Under the pieces are notes generated by a model, which was not told the origin of the DNA, did no database searches, and worked only from the letters and a program-made list of their open reading frames with translations. A program made the position numbers and the translations under genes. From contig DBYX01000010.1 of assembly GCA_002311665.1 (NCBI GenBank), positions 62,001 to 126,000 of the forward strand: a stretch of DNA of 64,000 nt, given 5' to 3'. Positions 39,779 through 48,312 of this stretch are shown piece by piece (position 1 is the stretch's first letter; every line of letters begins with the position of its first letter). This stretch comes from Lachnoclostridium sp. UBA1175. GTDB lineage: Bacteria; Bacillota; Clostridia; Lachnospirales; Lachnospiraceae.

Positions 39779-40596
39779 GCAACCCTCTCCACATTACTGA
39801 ACAAAACCCGCCTCAAATACCAGAGCAACAATAATCCAACACCGAATACTGTCATCAGTAACATCCAACCAAGCATAATCCATGAACCTTCAGTCGGAAT
39901 GAACAATGCTGCTTCATCACTAAACAACTGCCTCAGAATTGCCGATGCATGTTCTTCATACATTTTCCCTAACAGCTTGGCGAACAACGATGCCGGGATC
40001 ATATACAAAGAAAAACGGATCATTTGGTCCCCCCATATACGATAACGAGACCACCCAAGATAGTACAAAATCCTCAACCTAGTCTTTTCACGCAAAAGTA
40101 TCATTGCTTCACCGCAAATAATGAACACCAAATAAGCAACTGACGAAACAATCGCTAATCCCCAAAACAATTCACGAAAGAAACGGATATCATCAAGCAA
40201 CCTCTTGATAGCCGTGTATGCTTCACTGGATATGGCAAAATCTCCTGTATTTATTTTATCAACAATCCGGATACACTGTTCGTAATTATTTGCTTTGAAT
40301 TTAGCGTGTATATGGTTTTTTTCCCCTTTTATTTCTTCTAAACTCAAACCTTCTTCTTGAACTTCGCGCTCAACAAAAGCAAGCTCATCAGAATTCATCC
40401 AATCGCAGGTTACTTCGTACTCTTCAAATTCAGCTTTAAATACAATGTATGTCTGTAACGCTTTGGGAATACTGGTTGCATAATCCATCAATGTCATAGA
40501 CAACCCCATTAAGCAAGAGGCAACCAATGCCATCACAAGCATACGCAGTCCACACAAACGCAATTCCATGAATAAAAGATGTACTCTATTTTTCAT
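39775..40596 (-). CDS. FtsX-like ABC transporter permease (small subunit)
   Basis: This 273-residue protein has one N-terminal helix (MLVMALVASCLMGLSMTLM), an extracytoplasmic domain of about 105 residues, and three later helices (LFWGLAIVSSVAYLVFIICG, MIRFSLYMIPASLFAKLLG, GWMLLMTVFGVGLLLLWYL). The layout is FtsX-like, although shorter than usual. It overlaps both the ATPase gene and the large permease gene, so the three form one translationally linked ABC module. Composition is AT-rich. Confidence 0.82.
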   Translation of the reverse strand: MKNRVHLLFMELRLCGLRMLVMALVASCLMGLSMTLMDYATSIPKALQTYIVFKAEFEEYEVTCDWMNSDELAFVEREVQEEGLSLEEIKGEKNHIHAKFKANNYEQCIRIVDKINTGDFAISSEAYTAIKRLLDDIRFFRELFWGLAIVSSVAYLVFIICGEAMILLREKTRLRILYYLGWSRYRIWGDQMIRFSLYMIPASLFAKLLGKMYEEHASAILRQLFSDEAALFIPTEGSWIMLGWMLLMTVFGVGLLLLWYLRRVLFSNVERVA

Positions 40597-41254
40597 CGAT
40601 TATCTTTCCGTTCTTCAATAAGAGAATGCGGGTACAGAACTTCACAGCTTCACGATCGTGTGTTACAATCAGCACTGTCTTTCCCTCATTTGAAAGGGAT
40701 TTCAGAATTCTCATTACTGTTTCTTTGTTTTCTGCATCCAGATTTCCACAGGGTTCATCTGCTAATATGATATCCGGGTTTCTTACGATCGCCCGCGCAA
40801 TAGCGACTCGCTGCTGCTCCCCTCCGGAGAGAAGTGATGCTTTCTTTTTCGCCATTACCTCCAAGCCGACTTTTGCCAGCACTTGACTGATACGTTCAGC
40901 TCTCTCCGTTGATTTCAAGTTTGTCAGTAATAGTGGAACCTCAACATTTTGCCATACGGTATACCTTGGCTCCAGGTGGAACGATTGGAACACAAAACCA
41001 ATCCGCTCACCACGGATTTCTGCTCTCTCTCTGTCCGTCAGTCGACAACAATCCCTGCCTGCTATTGAAACCACTCCTCCCGAGGGTGAATCCAAAAGAC
41101 CGATTATATTCAGAAGAGTCGATTTTCCGCTTCCAGATGCACCAAAGCAGCCGACGCACTCTCCTTCACTTATTGTGATCGAGATATCGTTCAAAACTGT
41201 TTGTGATTTCTCTCCGAACCGATATTCTTTTGTTATGTGGGTCAACTGAATCAT
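40586..41254 (-). CDS. ABC transporter ATPase, MacB/LolD type
   Basis: This 222-residue ATPase starts MIQLTHITKEYRFGEKSQTVLNDISI. It has Walker A GASGSGKST, a Q-loop VFQSFHLEPRYTV, signature LLSGGEQQRVAIARAIV, Walker B IILADEPCGNLD and H-loop IVTHD. The fold is that of MacB/LolD-type ATPases that pair with FtsX-like permeases. It is directly upstream of two such permease genes. The substrate cannot be read; peptide or lipoprotein handling is the default inference. Confidence 0.92.
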   Translation of the reverse strand: MIQLTHITKEYRFGEKSQTVLNDISITISEGECVGCFGASGSGKSTLLNIIGLLDSPSGGVVSIAGRDCCRLTDRERAEIRGERIGFVFQSFHLEPRYTVWQNVEVPLLLTNLKSTERAERISQVLAKVGLEVMAKKKASLLSGGEQQRVAIARAIVRNPDIILADEPCGNLDAENKETVMRILKSLSNEGKTVLIVTHDREAVKFCTRILLLKNGKIIDEK

Positions 41255-41316
41255 AACCAAACACCCTTTCAAACAAGTATGCGGAACCAAGTTCTTTGGT
41301 TCCGCATACTCTCTGC

Positions 41317-41784
41317 TTACTTCGTCGCAGAAACCCAGAAATACTCCGTATCATTCCAGAATATCATGCGTTTTTCAATACTATAAAGAAATTTGACAGA
41401 TAAATTATCCCCGTCAATTCCTTTCACTCTGATCTCTTCTCCTTCGGATACCGACACGGCCTGATAAGGAAAACTCTCTGACAATCTCGCCCGGATTTTC
41501 TGCATATATGTCTCTTTGTCCTGCCCCGGTTCTCCTTCGAGTTCTTCTTCGATCAATGCTGCCAAAGCCTCTTGCATTTTCTTGGGGAAAACGATGGTTT
41601 CATCTTCTCCGATAACATAGAAATCTTTTTCGACATCTCCATCCTCATAATACTTTCCGGAAAGAATAGTCCCTTCTTCCCACTCGCCTGAATCACTCTC
41701 GTTTTCATTTCCGCAACCTACGAAAGAAAAGAAGAGAAAAAGCAACAAAAAAGCACTCACCAACGTCTTCCTTTTAACAATCAT
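41317..41784 (-). CDS. Putative lipoprotein of the ABC unit
   Basis: This 155-residue protein has an N-terminal signal (KRKTLVSAFLLLFLFFSFVGCGN) with a lipobox Cys at 24. The mature part is acidic and strand-rich (GTILSGKYYEDGDVEKDFYVIGEDETIVF) with no recognised domain. It lies five bases downstream of the second lipoprotein gene and upstream of the ATPase gene, so it is likely an outer-face accessory or sensor of the exporter. Confidence 0.78.
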   Translation of the reverse strand: MIVKRKTLVSAFLLLFLFFSFVGCGNENESDSGEWEEGTILSGKYYEDGDVEKDFYVIGEDETIVFPKKMQEALAALIEEELEGEPGQDKETYMQKIRARLSESFPYQAVSVSEGEEIRVKGIDGDNLSVKFLYSIEKRMIFWNDTEYFWVSATK

Positions 41785-41789
41785 TCAAT

Positions 41790-42290
41790 TCACCTTTTAT
41801 AATCTTGCGCAGCAATGTTCAGCCTATAAGCTTCATAATCGCTGGATGCACCCATTTCACGATAAGCACCTAGTGTTTTATATGTCGCAGACGGATACCA
41901 AGCAATTTTAATTGACCAAAAAATGCTGGCATCTTTGTCAACTATTCCGTCTTTGTCCGCATCTAAATAATCAATTTCACTTATCCAACCCATATCCGAA
42001 GAAATTGTTTGAAGTTTTCCGTTCATCCACAAATCATTGGTTTGGACAGTAATCGTCCCATCCGATCCCTTGGCACATTTTATCCACGAATGCTCTCTTC
42101 CGTCCGAACTGTAATAAAGCGAAAGCCAATCACACACCCACTTTTTCCCATCCAGCGTGTTTTTTAACTGATTTATTTCGGACACTTTCAACTCAGCATC
42201 TCCGGTATCAATTTTTGTATTCCCGGATCCACACCCTGCAAGAAGCATGCCCATCAGCAATGCCAGCAGCATAACAAATTTCTTTTTCAT
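41790..42290 (-). CDS. Putative lipoprotein with an EF-hand-like loop
   Basis: This 166-residue protein starts MKKKFVMLLALLMGMLLAGCGSG, behind a perfect AAGGAGG six bases away, and has a lipobox Cys at 20. The mature part contains DADKDGIVDKD, which fits the spacing of a calcium-binding EF-hand/dockerin loop. It is the first gene of a five-gene minus-strand unit with another lipoprotein, an ATPase and two permeases. The family is not recognised. Confidence 0.75.
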   Translation of the reverse strand: MKKKFVMLLALLMGMLLAGCGSGNTKIDTGDAELKVSEINQLKNTLDGKKWVCDWLSLYYSSDGREHSWIKCAKGSDGTITVQTNDLWMNGKLQTISSDMGWISEIDYLDADKDGIVDKDASIFWSIKIAWYPSATYKTLGAYREMGASSDYEAYRLNIAAQDYKR

Positions 42291-42521
42291 TGTTGACCTC
42301 CTTCTCACTTTCCCAAAAACTCCGTATTCGTTACAAGCATACTGAAATGCATATCGTCTCAGATAATGTATTTGGGCGGGTTATACAATATCTGATAGAA
42401 GACCCATCAGTATACAAATAATATGTTACGCTATAAGATGTACAAAGTCAATGAGAACTACAGATCACTTCTTACTGCTTTTTTCGAAATCCGTTATCCG
42501 ACCGTCCGACGCCCTGCGGCT

Positions 42522-42761
42522 TTACAGCATAATGAATTCCGGAACATCGAAGAACACACCGTTCTCCAGAAGAAGGTCGATGAACAATCGGTAGTATCCC
42601 GGCACCATCTCCTCAGTCTCATCGTGTGCGTGCAGCAGCAGGATGTGGCTGCACGGATCGACCAAAAGCGGTGCCGTGATTCCTTTATCGTTCAGATAAT
42701 CGACGATCGCCGGCGTGTTGGCCGAAGCGATGTCGTCGATCGTAAGGATCGCATGGATCAT
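42522..42761 (-). pseudogene. Polysaccharide deacetylase gene with internal deletion
   Basis: The 79-residue frame starts MIHAILTIDDIASANTPAIVDYLNDKGI behind GGAGG. This is the beginning of a polysaccharide deacetylase (NodB) domain, including the TIDD motif. It then passes abruptly to SHILLLHAHDETEEMVPGYYRLFIDLLLENGVFFDVPEF, which resembles the end of the same domain. The middle, including the HxxxH metal ligands, is missing. The frame is preserved and a ribosome binding site remains, so a short protein may still be made, but it cannot be a normal deacetylase. Confidence 0.6.
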
Positions 42762-42780
42762 AAAGTCCTCCGTTAACTGA

Positions 42781-44304
42781 TCATGCCAGCACCACATTGG
42801 AGATGTACAGCATCACAACCAGCGCCAGTCCGATCAGGATCAGCATACCCATAACAAACGCGTGGCGCTTGCGCTCCTCGTAGATCGTCGCGATGAACTC
42901 GCGCACAAACGCGTTCACCCAGAAATACCGCTTCGTACGGCTTCCGATGCCTTCGATATCAAGTCCCTGCGAGGTTCCGAGCATGCCGGCGCGGAACACG
43001 TGGTAGTTGGTCGTGGCAAACGCGATCTTCGCCTGCTCCCCGTTCTCCTGCGCGCGGATCAGCTCCGCGGACAGCTTGAGATTTTCCGCTGTATCAACCG
43101 ACTTGTCTTCCACAAGGACCTGCTCCTCCGGGATTCCCTGCTCAAGCAGGTATTTCCGGATCGCCTCGCCCTCGGAGATCACCTCGTCGCTGCCCTTGCC
43201 GCCGGACGGAATGAACGTGATGTCCTTGCCGGCCGCCGCCTTCTGCATCGAAGCGAACTCGATCGCGCGGTCCGCGCGGGACTGCAGAAGCTTCGTGAGC
43301 GTGCCGTCCTTACGGATCTGTGAACCGTGAATAATGATATAGTCCTTGTCAAACGCGGGTATCCGTCGCGCCGCCTTGACGCTCACGATGATCGTTCCGA
43401 GCAGGATACACTCGAGGTACGCCGCCATCGTTCCGCATGTATAATCCAGGAACTCGGCGACAAACCGCCCCACTCCCGAATAGTTGTGAACATCGATCCA
43501 CGTTGAGCGCTGCAAAAACTCATTGAGAAACTCCGGCATCAGCGCAAGGATCCCAAGGAAAATGCCCAGAATGCAGCCGAGCATGTTGCGCCATGTGCGT
43601 CCCTCTTTACGGATCAGCAGAATGTTGCTCACGGTGACCATGATCGCCGTGACGGCGATCAGCGGGAAGGAAACGACAGCCATCGTTCTCGCGACATTTT
43701 TCGCCGACTCAAGCATTCCGATCGCGCCGCTGTTGTACTTCAGGTATAGCAGCTGGAACAGCAGCGTGGCTGACAGAAAGATCACCAGGCCGTAGTACAG
43801 AATGTTACGGTACCGGTACAGATTGCTCTTAACGCTTCTTCGCAGCTTACGGATCAGCATGACGAGAAGAATGACAAGATACAGGCAGAAGCTGACCTTC
43901 ACCGTCATCATGCCGGTACAGTCACCGAAGAAGTCCTCATTGGTGATCACACCGTTGCGATGAACATACAGCGAAGCGACATGGTAAACGTCTTCCTTCG
44001 CCTCATCCTCCGTGCCGAACAGGACATATGCCTTGCCGTTTTTGGACTTCGACCGAACCCGAATGACCGCCTCACCGCCCGTGAGCTCCGCGCTCACGAT
44101 ATCGATCAGCTCCGCGTCACCGGGTCTCTCCTCGTCGTACTTAGTGAGAAGTGTGCCCTCCGCGTTGATATTCTGCCGGACCACATACTCGTCCCCGACA
44201 GTCACGATATACACATATCCGGGGATCAGGAGGATGACCCCGAGAAGGATCACCCATACCCCCAGACTCAGATTTCTCAGTTTGCCGTTTTTCACTCTGA
44301 TCAC
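42781..44304 (-). CDS. DUF218 (YdcF/ElyC-like) membrane protein
   Basis: This 507-residue protein has about eight membrane helices in its first 320 residues. A DUF218 domain at about 335-470 follows, with DYIIIHGSQIRKDGTLTKLLQSRADRA, SGGKGSDEVISEGEAIRKYLLEQGIPEEQVLVED and ATTNYHVFRAGMLG. A last helix (GMLILIGLALVVMLYI) ends it. DUF218 proteins such as ElyC/SanA take part in envelope polysaccharide or undecaprenyl-phosphate handling. The first start is GTG; a second GTG three codons later fits GGAG spacing better. It precedes the deacetylase remnant on the same strand. Confidence 0.85.
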   Translation of the reverse strand: MIRVKNGKLRNLSLGVWVILLGVILLIPGYVYIVTVGDEYVVRQNINAEGTLLTKYDEERPGDAELIDIVSAELTGGEAVIRVRSKSKNGKAYVLFGTEDEAKEDVYHVASLYVHRNGVITNEDFFGDCTGMMTVKVSFCLYLVILLVMLIRKLRRSVKSNLYRYRNILYYGLVIFLSATLLFQLLYLKYNSGAIGMLESAKNVARTMAVVSFPLIAVTAIMVTVSNILLIRKEGRTWRNMLGCILGIFLGILALMPEFLNEFLQRSTWIDVHNYSGVGRFVAEFLDYTCGTMAAYLECILLGTIIVSVKAARRIPAFDKDYIIIHGSQIRKDGTLTKLLQSRADRAIEFASMQKAAAGKDITFIPSGGKGSDEVISEGEAIRKYLLEQGIPEEQVLVEDKSVDTAENLKLSAELIRAQENGEQAKIAFATTNYHVFRAGMLGTSQGLDIEGIGSRTKRYFWVNAFVREFIATIYEERKRHAFVMGMLILIGLALVVMLYISNVVLA

Positions 44305-44346
44305 GCTCCGACTCTTACCTGATTTGAGTAAACCCCGTTCCCCTCG

Positions 44347-45228
44347 CTACAGTCTCTTGCCCAACACAAATTCAAGGTGTCCCTTCGGGCAGTCCTCCTG
44401 CGTGGAGTATACCTCGTACCCGTTCTTGCGGAAGAACGCATCCTGCCAGTCCGAAGGATCCACAAGGACCAGCTTCGCGCCGTTCTCCTTCATTTCCCGC
44501 TCAACCATCGCGATCAGTTCGGAACCGATGCCCTGATTGCGATACGGCTCATCGATCCACATCATATCGATAAACGCGTCTTCCCAGTCATTGACATACG
44601 CAATGATCGCGCCGATCACGTCGCCGTTCTCGTCCAGCACCTTCTTGTTGAGATAGACGGTCTTGCTGATGCTCGGCACACAGTTTCTGTTGTGTTGTCC
44701 GAGGTTTCTTCCGATGGTTTCCGAATCCTCCTCGGTACCCTCCAGCACCTCATACTGCGCGGAATTGTCGTTCGTCGGAAAATACTCCTCGCACGGTATG
44801 TCCAGCCGCTTTCTCATGCAATAGTTTTCATGTCCTTCCGGCCAGTCCTTAATGACGCCGCACACGGTAAATCCGTGTTTTTCGTAGAGCGGCTTTGCCT
44901 GGAAATCAAACGTTCCCAGCGTCATCAGATAGCAGCCCTTCTCCCTTGCCGTCTTCTCGGCAAGCCGGATCAGAGCCGATCCGATGCCCTGCTTGCGGTA
45001 GTTTTCATTCACCCAGAGGATGTCGAGATCGGCGATCTTCCATCCGTCAATGTCCAGAATGCATCCCGCGATGAGGTTTCCGTCCTCGTCCTCAATCTTG
45101 TATACGACCTCTTCCTCATCGATCTCCTCCTCGGCGATCTCCTCATCAATCTCTTCGAGTTTTTCTTCCACGAGTTCCTCGATGTCGTCATCGTCCTCCT
45201 CAAAAGGAACGATCGTGTATTTTACCAT
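44347..45228 (-). CDS. Tandem GNAT acetyltransferase with acidic N-terminal linker
   Basis: This 293-residue protein has two GNAT domains. The first carries ILWVNENYRKQGIGSALIRLAEKTA and YEKHGFTVCG; the second carries MMWIDEPYRNQGIGSELIAMVEREM and FRKNGYEVYS. Each half ends in a similar KDWPEGHENY/EDCPKGHLEF stretch, which shows an internal duplication. Between the first strand and the first GNAT core lies a 34-residue run that is almost all Glu, Asp and Ile/Val (from DDDDIEELVEEKLEEID to EEEVV). Substrates are unknown. Confidence 0.87.
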   Translation of the reverse strand: MVKYTIVPFEEDDDDIEELVEEKLEEIDEEIAEEEIDEEEVVYKIEDEDGNLIAGCILDIDGWKIADLDILWVNENYRKQGIGSALIRLAEKTAREKGCYLMTLGTFDFQAKPLYEKHGFTVCGVIKDWPEGHENYCMRKRLDIPCEEYFPTNDNSAQYEVLEGTEEDSETIGRNLGQHNRNCVPSISKTVYLNKKVLDENGDVIGAIIAYVNDWEDAFIDMMWIDEPYRNQGIGSELIAMVEREMKENGAKLVLVDPSDWQDAFFRKNGYEVYSTQEDCPKGHLEFVLGKRL

Positions 45229-45238
45229 AATAATCTCC

Positions 45239-46492
45239 CTACAATATCACTGTCTCCGTCGTCTCGCTTGTCTCGCGAAGATCGATCGCTGCCGTCTTCG
45301 TTCCGTCCGTGAGCTCGTAATCGCCCTTGAAGCCCGTCAGTGTCACGCAGCCGGCCTCGTCGGTGGTCACCTCACAGTCGGTCCACCACTCGCCCCTGAT
45401 GAGATCCTTGAGCATCTCATACGAAGGCTTCGCGGAGCCGTCGCTGCGAAGCACGCCGCTCGGTGCGCCGAGCCATGCGCCGTCCGTGAAATCCCAGCCT
45501 GTGATCGCCTCCACGAGCGGATGGTCGAACAGAATGCGATACATCTCCTCCATCTCTCTTCGTTGGCGCTCCTCGCCCTCAGGCGTGGACGGCCACTCCG
45601 GTACCTGCCAGTCGTTGAGGTCCACGATATGCGCGGGCATCAGATCGCCGGAGATCAGAGTATTTTCCGTAAAATGGATCGGCAGGCCGAAGTGCTCGTA
45701 GCGCTTCAGGACCTCCTCGACCTTCTTCGCGCCCCAGTAGCCCTGGTGCTGATGCGACTGGATACCGATCGCGGAGATCGGAACTCCTGCGTTGAGGCAG
45801 CCGTCGATCAGGATCTCGTAGGAGATCGAGGTGTTGAAGTCGTTGATCAGCAGCATCGAATCGGGGTTCGCCGCCTTCGCTTGATCAAACACTCTTTTGA
45901 TGAGACCGACGCGGCCGAACTTGTTGCAAAGGCGCGTCACGGCGTTGTCGTATTTGTCGAAGATCGGCATGATCACGACCTCGTTGATCGCATCCCAGAT
46001 GTCGATGACGCCCTTGAAGTCCGTGACCTCGCGCGTGATGCGGTTCATCTGCTTCTCGTAGATCGTGTCGATGTCGTACTTGAGAAGCCACTCCGCGCAC
46101 ACCGTGTGCCAGCACAGCGGATGTCCCTTGACGGTGATGCCCTTCTCCTGCATGAACTTTGCGGTCTTGAGCATATTCCCGGTGTTGGGCTTGCCCTCCT
46201 CGCGCTCGAACATGCCCCAGTAGAACGGCAGCGTGCCATAGTTGTACACCGCGAGCCACTGGTCGATCTTTTTCTTCAGAAGCTCCGGATCGAGGCGGAA
46301 CCGCTCCGGGCGGTTCAACGGCACCTCGTCCGCGTTCATGCTCAGCAGATACGGCATAAAATCAAACGCGCCGCACCCGAATAAAAACTTATGCTTTGTC
46401 TGGCGGAACTTCAGTTTCGCGTTTGCGATCGCGTTGCCCTGTGCGTCCGTCACCTTCACTCTTCTCGTTGCTTTTCTGTGGTCAAGATTCAT
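45239..46492 (-). CDS. GH10 endo-beta-1,4-xylanase, cytoplasmic
   Basis: This 417-residue protein starts MNLDHRKATRRVKVTDAQGN behind GGGAGG. It shows the GH10 barrel motifs KGHPLCWH, DIWDAINEVV with the acid/base Glu near 185, IGIQSHQHQGYWG, and the nucleophile Glu in IHFTENTLIS. It has no signal peptide or binding module, so it should cleave short xylo-oligosaccharides inside the cell. The N-terminal about 35 residues form a beta domain common in such intracellular members. It is the last gene of a block with GH43 and a 579-residue unknown. Confidence 0.92.
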   Translation of the reverse strand: MNLDHRKATRRVKVTDAQGNAIANAKLKFRQTKHKFLFGCGAFDFMPYLLSMNADEVPLNRPERFRLDPELLKKKIDQWLAVYNYGTLPFYWGMFEREEGKPNTGNMLKTAKFMQEKGITVKGHPLCWHTVCAEWLLKYDIDTIYEKQMNRITREVTDFKGVIDIWDAINEVVIMPIFDKYDNAVTRLCNKFGRVGLIKRVFDQAKAANPDSMLLINDFNTSISYEILIDGCLNAGVPISAIGIQSHQHQGYWGAKKVEEVLKRYEHFGLPIHFTENTLISGDLMPAHIVDLNDWQVPEWPSTPEGEERQRREMEEMYRILFDHPLVEAITGWDFTDGAWLGAPSGVLRSDGSAKPSYEMLKDLIRGEWWTDCEVTTDEAGCVTLTGFKGDYELTDGTKTAAIDLRETSETTETVIL

Positions 46493-46547
46493 ACTGTTCA
46501 ATTCCTCCCGTGATTACCGTTTTCATTGTTCCAAATATACTTTTCCG

Positions 46548-48287
46548 TCACTCCTGCGTCTCCCAGTGCACCTTTGTAAACTTGCCGGGTTGCAGCAGAA
46601 CCTCCGCCGCCGTTCCGCTGCTCGGGCGGAAGTCCTCGAAGCGCCTTACCTCGTTGGACGGGTAGCGCATGCCGGTCAGATCATCCACCAAAACGGCTCC
46701 CTTGCGTTCGGTGTACAGCGTCACACGCTCAGGCCTCAGATCACTCTTAACATAGCGATATAGCAGCATTCTACCGCTGTCGTATGTAAACGTGGAAACA
46801 TTTCTTCCGGACACATACTCGCCGCCCGTGAGCACCCTCTTGATGACATCGACGGCCGCCTTCGGCATCTCGTAAAGTCCGCTGTCACCGTCCGGGATCG
46901 CGGCGATGTAAAGCCGTCCCTTCCCGTACGCTCTGCGCAGCACAAGCGCACTGTGCGTGTCCCCGTCACCGCCGTTCAGAAGCGACCACGAGTCATTGTT
47001 GCCGTGCACGATCTCCGGGAAGAAAATCTCCTTGCGATGCTCGATAAATCCCGCGAAATCGCCCGTCACCTGGTAGCGCGTCACCGGGATGCTCCTCCCG
47101 GAGAGTCTTGCCTCCGTGAGCCCCGCCGCGCGGAGATTCTCCTCCGCCTCGCGGAAGAACCCGGTCGTGATGACCGCGTTGCCGCCCTCGCGGATGTACT
47201 TCTCGAGTTTATCCACGATGTCCCCGTCCGCCAGTGCGCTCTCCGTGAGGAGCACGCTCGCCGCTTTCTCCGGGAAGAACGGTGTGGGCTCGATCGGCAG
47301 ACCGAGCATACCGAACCGCATCTCAAGGTGATTTTCTCCGCTCGACGCGAACGGAATATACACCGGGACACCGCACGCATTGCCGATCCCGTCCATCAGC
47401 TTGTCGATCTTGCCAAGCTGCAGCGCCATCGCCGAAAGCATCGGGTTCTCGATCAGATCGCTCCACTGGAAATGCATCAGTTCCTTCGCCTGCGCGAACG
47501 CGGTCAGGTAAGCCTGCTCGAGGTACCGGTCGATCGACCAGCAGGCGTATGTGTCAAACCATCCGCCTCCGTTTCGCCCCGGCCACGCATTTTCCATATA
47601 ACGCACGAGCGCGTAGCTCAGGTACTCCGGGAGATGCTGATCCGTGTACTGCGGGCTTCTCGTCTCCGTGCCGGTGTACGTCGCGTCGAAGATGTCGCGC
47701 TGTACCTCGGGCACATAACCCGTAAAATGATACGACTCACGCCAGTTCGGATACTTGATGATCATGCGCACCTTCGGGTTCACGGCTTTCGCGGGCTTCA
47801 CCACGAGTTCCTCGGACACCTCGCGCATCAGCTCACGCCGGAACGTCACCCAGTCGCGGTCTCCCTTCTCGCGGATGCACCGCTCACAGGTGCAGTTCGT
47901 AAAATAAAAGTCGTCCAGGATGATCTCGTCGAACAGCCTCGCCGTGTACTCGGAGATCTCCTTGAGCCGCGCGCGCATCGCCGGGTCCGTGTAGCAGAAC
48001 GTCCCGAACAGACGCTGTTTGCCGCCCTCGGCGCCCTCGAAATCGTTGATCGTCGTGGTGATGCCGCCGGACACGGTCACTCCCTTGCTCTCCAGATAGC
48101 TCTTGATCATCCGGATCTGCTCTGCCGGAACGTCGGTTCCGTTTCTGTGTGTCTCCAGATACACCTTGTCAAGGCCGATGTACTTCTCGATCCACTCCCA
48201 GTCACTCGCAAGCTTCTCCGGCGTGAACTTATCCGCGACCTCCGCGGGAATATAAACTACTGTCCTGAAATTGTTGTAATGCCCCAT
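46548..48287 (-). CDS. Unknown protein, possibly TIM-barrel glycosidase-like
   Basis: This 579-residue cytosolic protein has an N-terminal part that looks like a (beta/alpha)8 barrel: KVYLETHRN, VSGGITTTIND, DEIILDDFYFTNCTCERCIREKG, VRMIIKYPNWRE and WFDTYACWSIDRYLEQAYL. A later domain with SALADGDIVDKLEKYIREGGNAVITTGF resembles the glutamine-amidotransferase-like middle domain of GH42 enzymes, and a beta C-terminus follows. The acidic pair in LDDF and the CxC..C motif are striking. It lies between GH10 and GH43 genes and probably acts on plant oligosaccharides, but I cannot place it in a known family. Confidence 0.6.
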   Translation of the reverse strand: MGHYNNFRTVVYIPAEVADKFTPEKLASDWEWIEKYIGLDKVYLETHRNGTDVPAEQIRMIKSYLESKGVTVSGGITTTINDFEGAEGGKQRLFGTFCYTDPAMRARLKEISEYTARLFDEIILDDFYFTNCTCERCIREKGDRDWVTFRRELMREVSEELVVKPAKAVNPKVRMIIKYPNWRESYHFTGYVPEVQRDIFDATYTGTETRSPQYTDQHLPEYLSYALVRYMENAWPGRNGGGWFDTYACWSIDRYLEQAYLTAFAQAKELMHFQWSDLIENPMLSAMALQLGKIDKLMDGIGNACGVPVYIPFASSGENHLEMRFGMLGLPIEPTPFFPEKAASVLLTESALADGDIVDKLEKYIREGGNAVITTGFFREAEENLRAAGLTEARLSGRSIPVTRYQVTGDFAGFIEHRKEIFFPEIVHGNNDSWSLLNGGDGDTHSALVLRRAYGKGRLYIAAIPDGDSGLYEMPKAAVDVIKRVLTGGEYVSGRNVSTFTYDSGRMLLYRYVKSDLRPERVTLYTERKGAVLVDDLTGMRYPSNEVRRFEDFRPSSGTAAEVLLQPGKFTKVHWETQE

Positions 48288-48312
48288 ACCTTCCTCCGTA
48301 AGCCCTTTGTTG

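Noticed and set aside
45020..46384. 454-codon plus-strand frame across the GNAT and GH10 genes
   Set aside because: It spans two real minus-strand genes and begins in the complement of the acidic run, giving a Ser-rich nonsense sequence.
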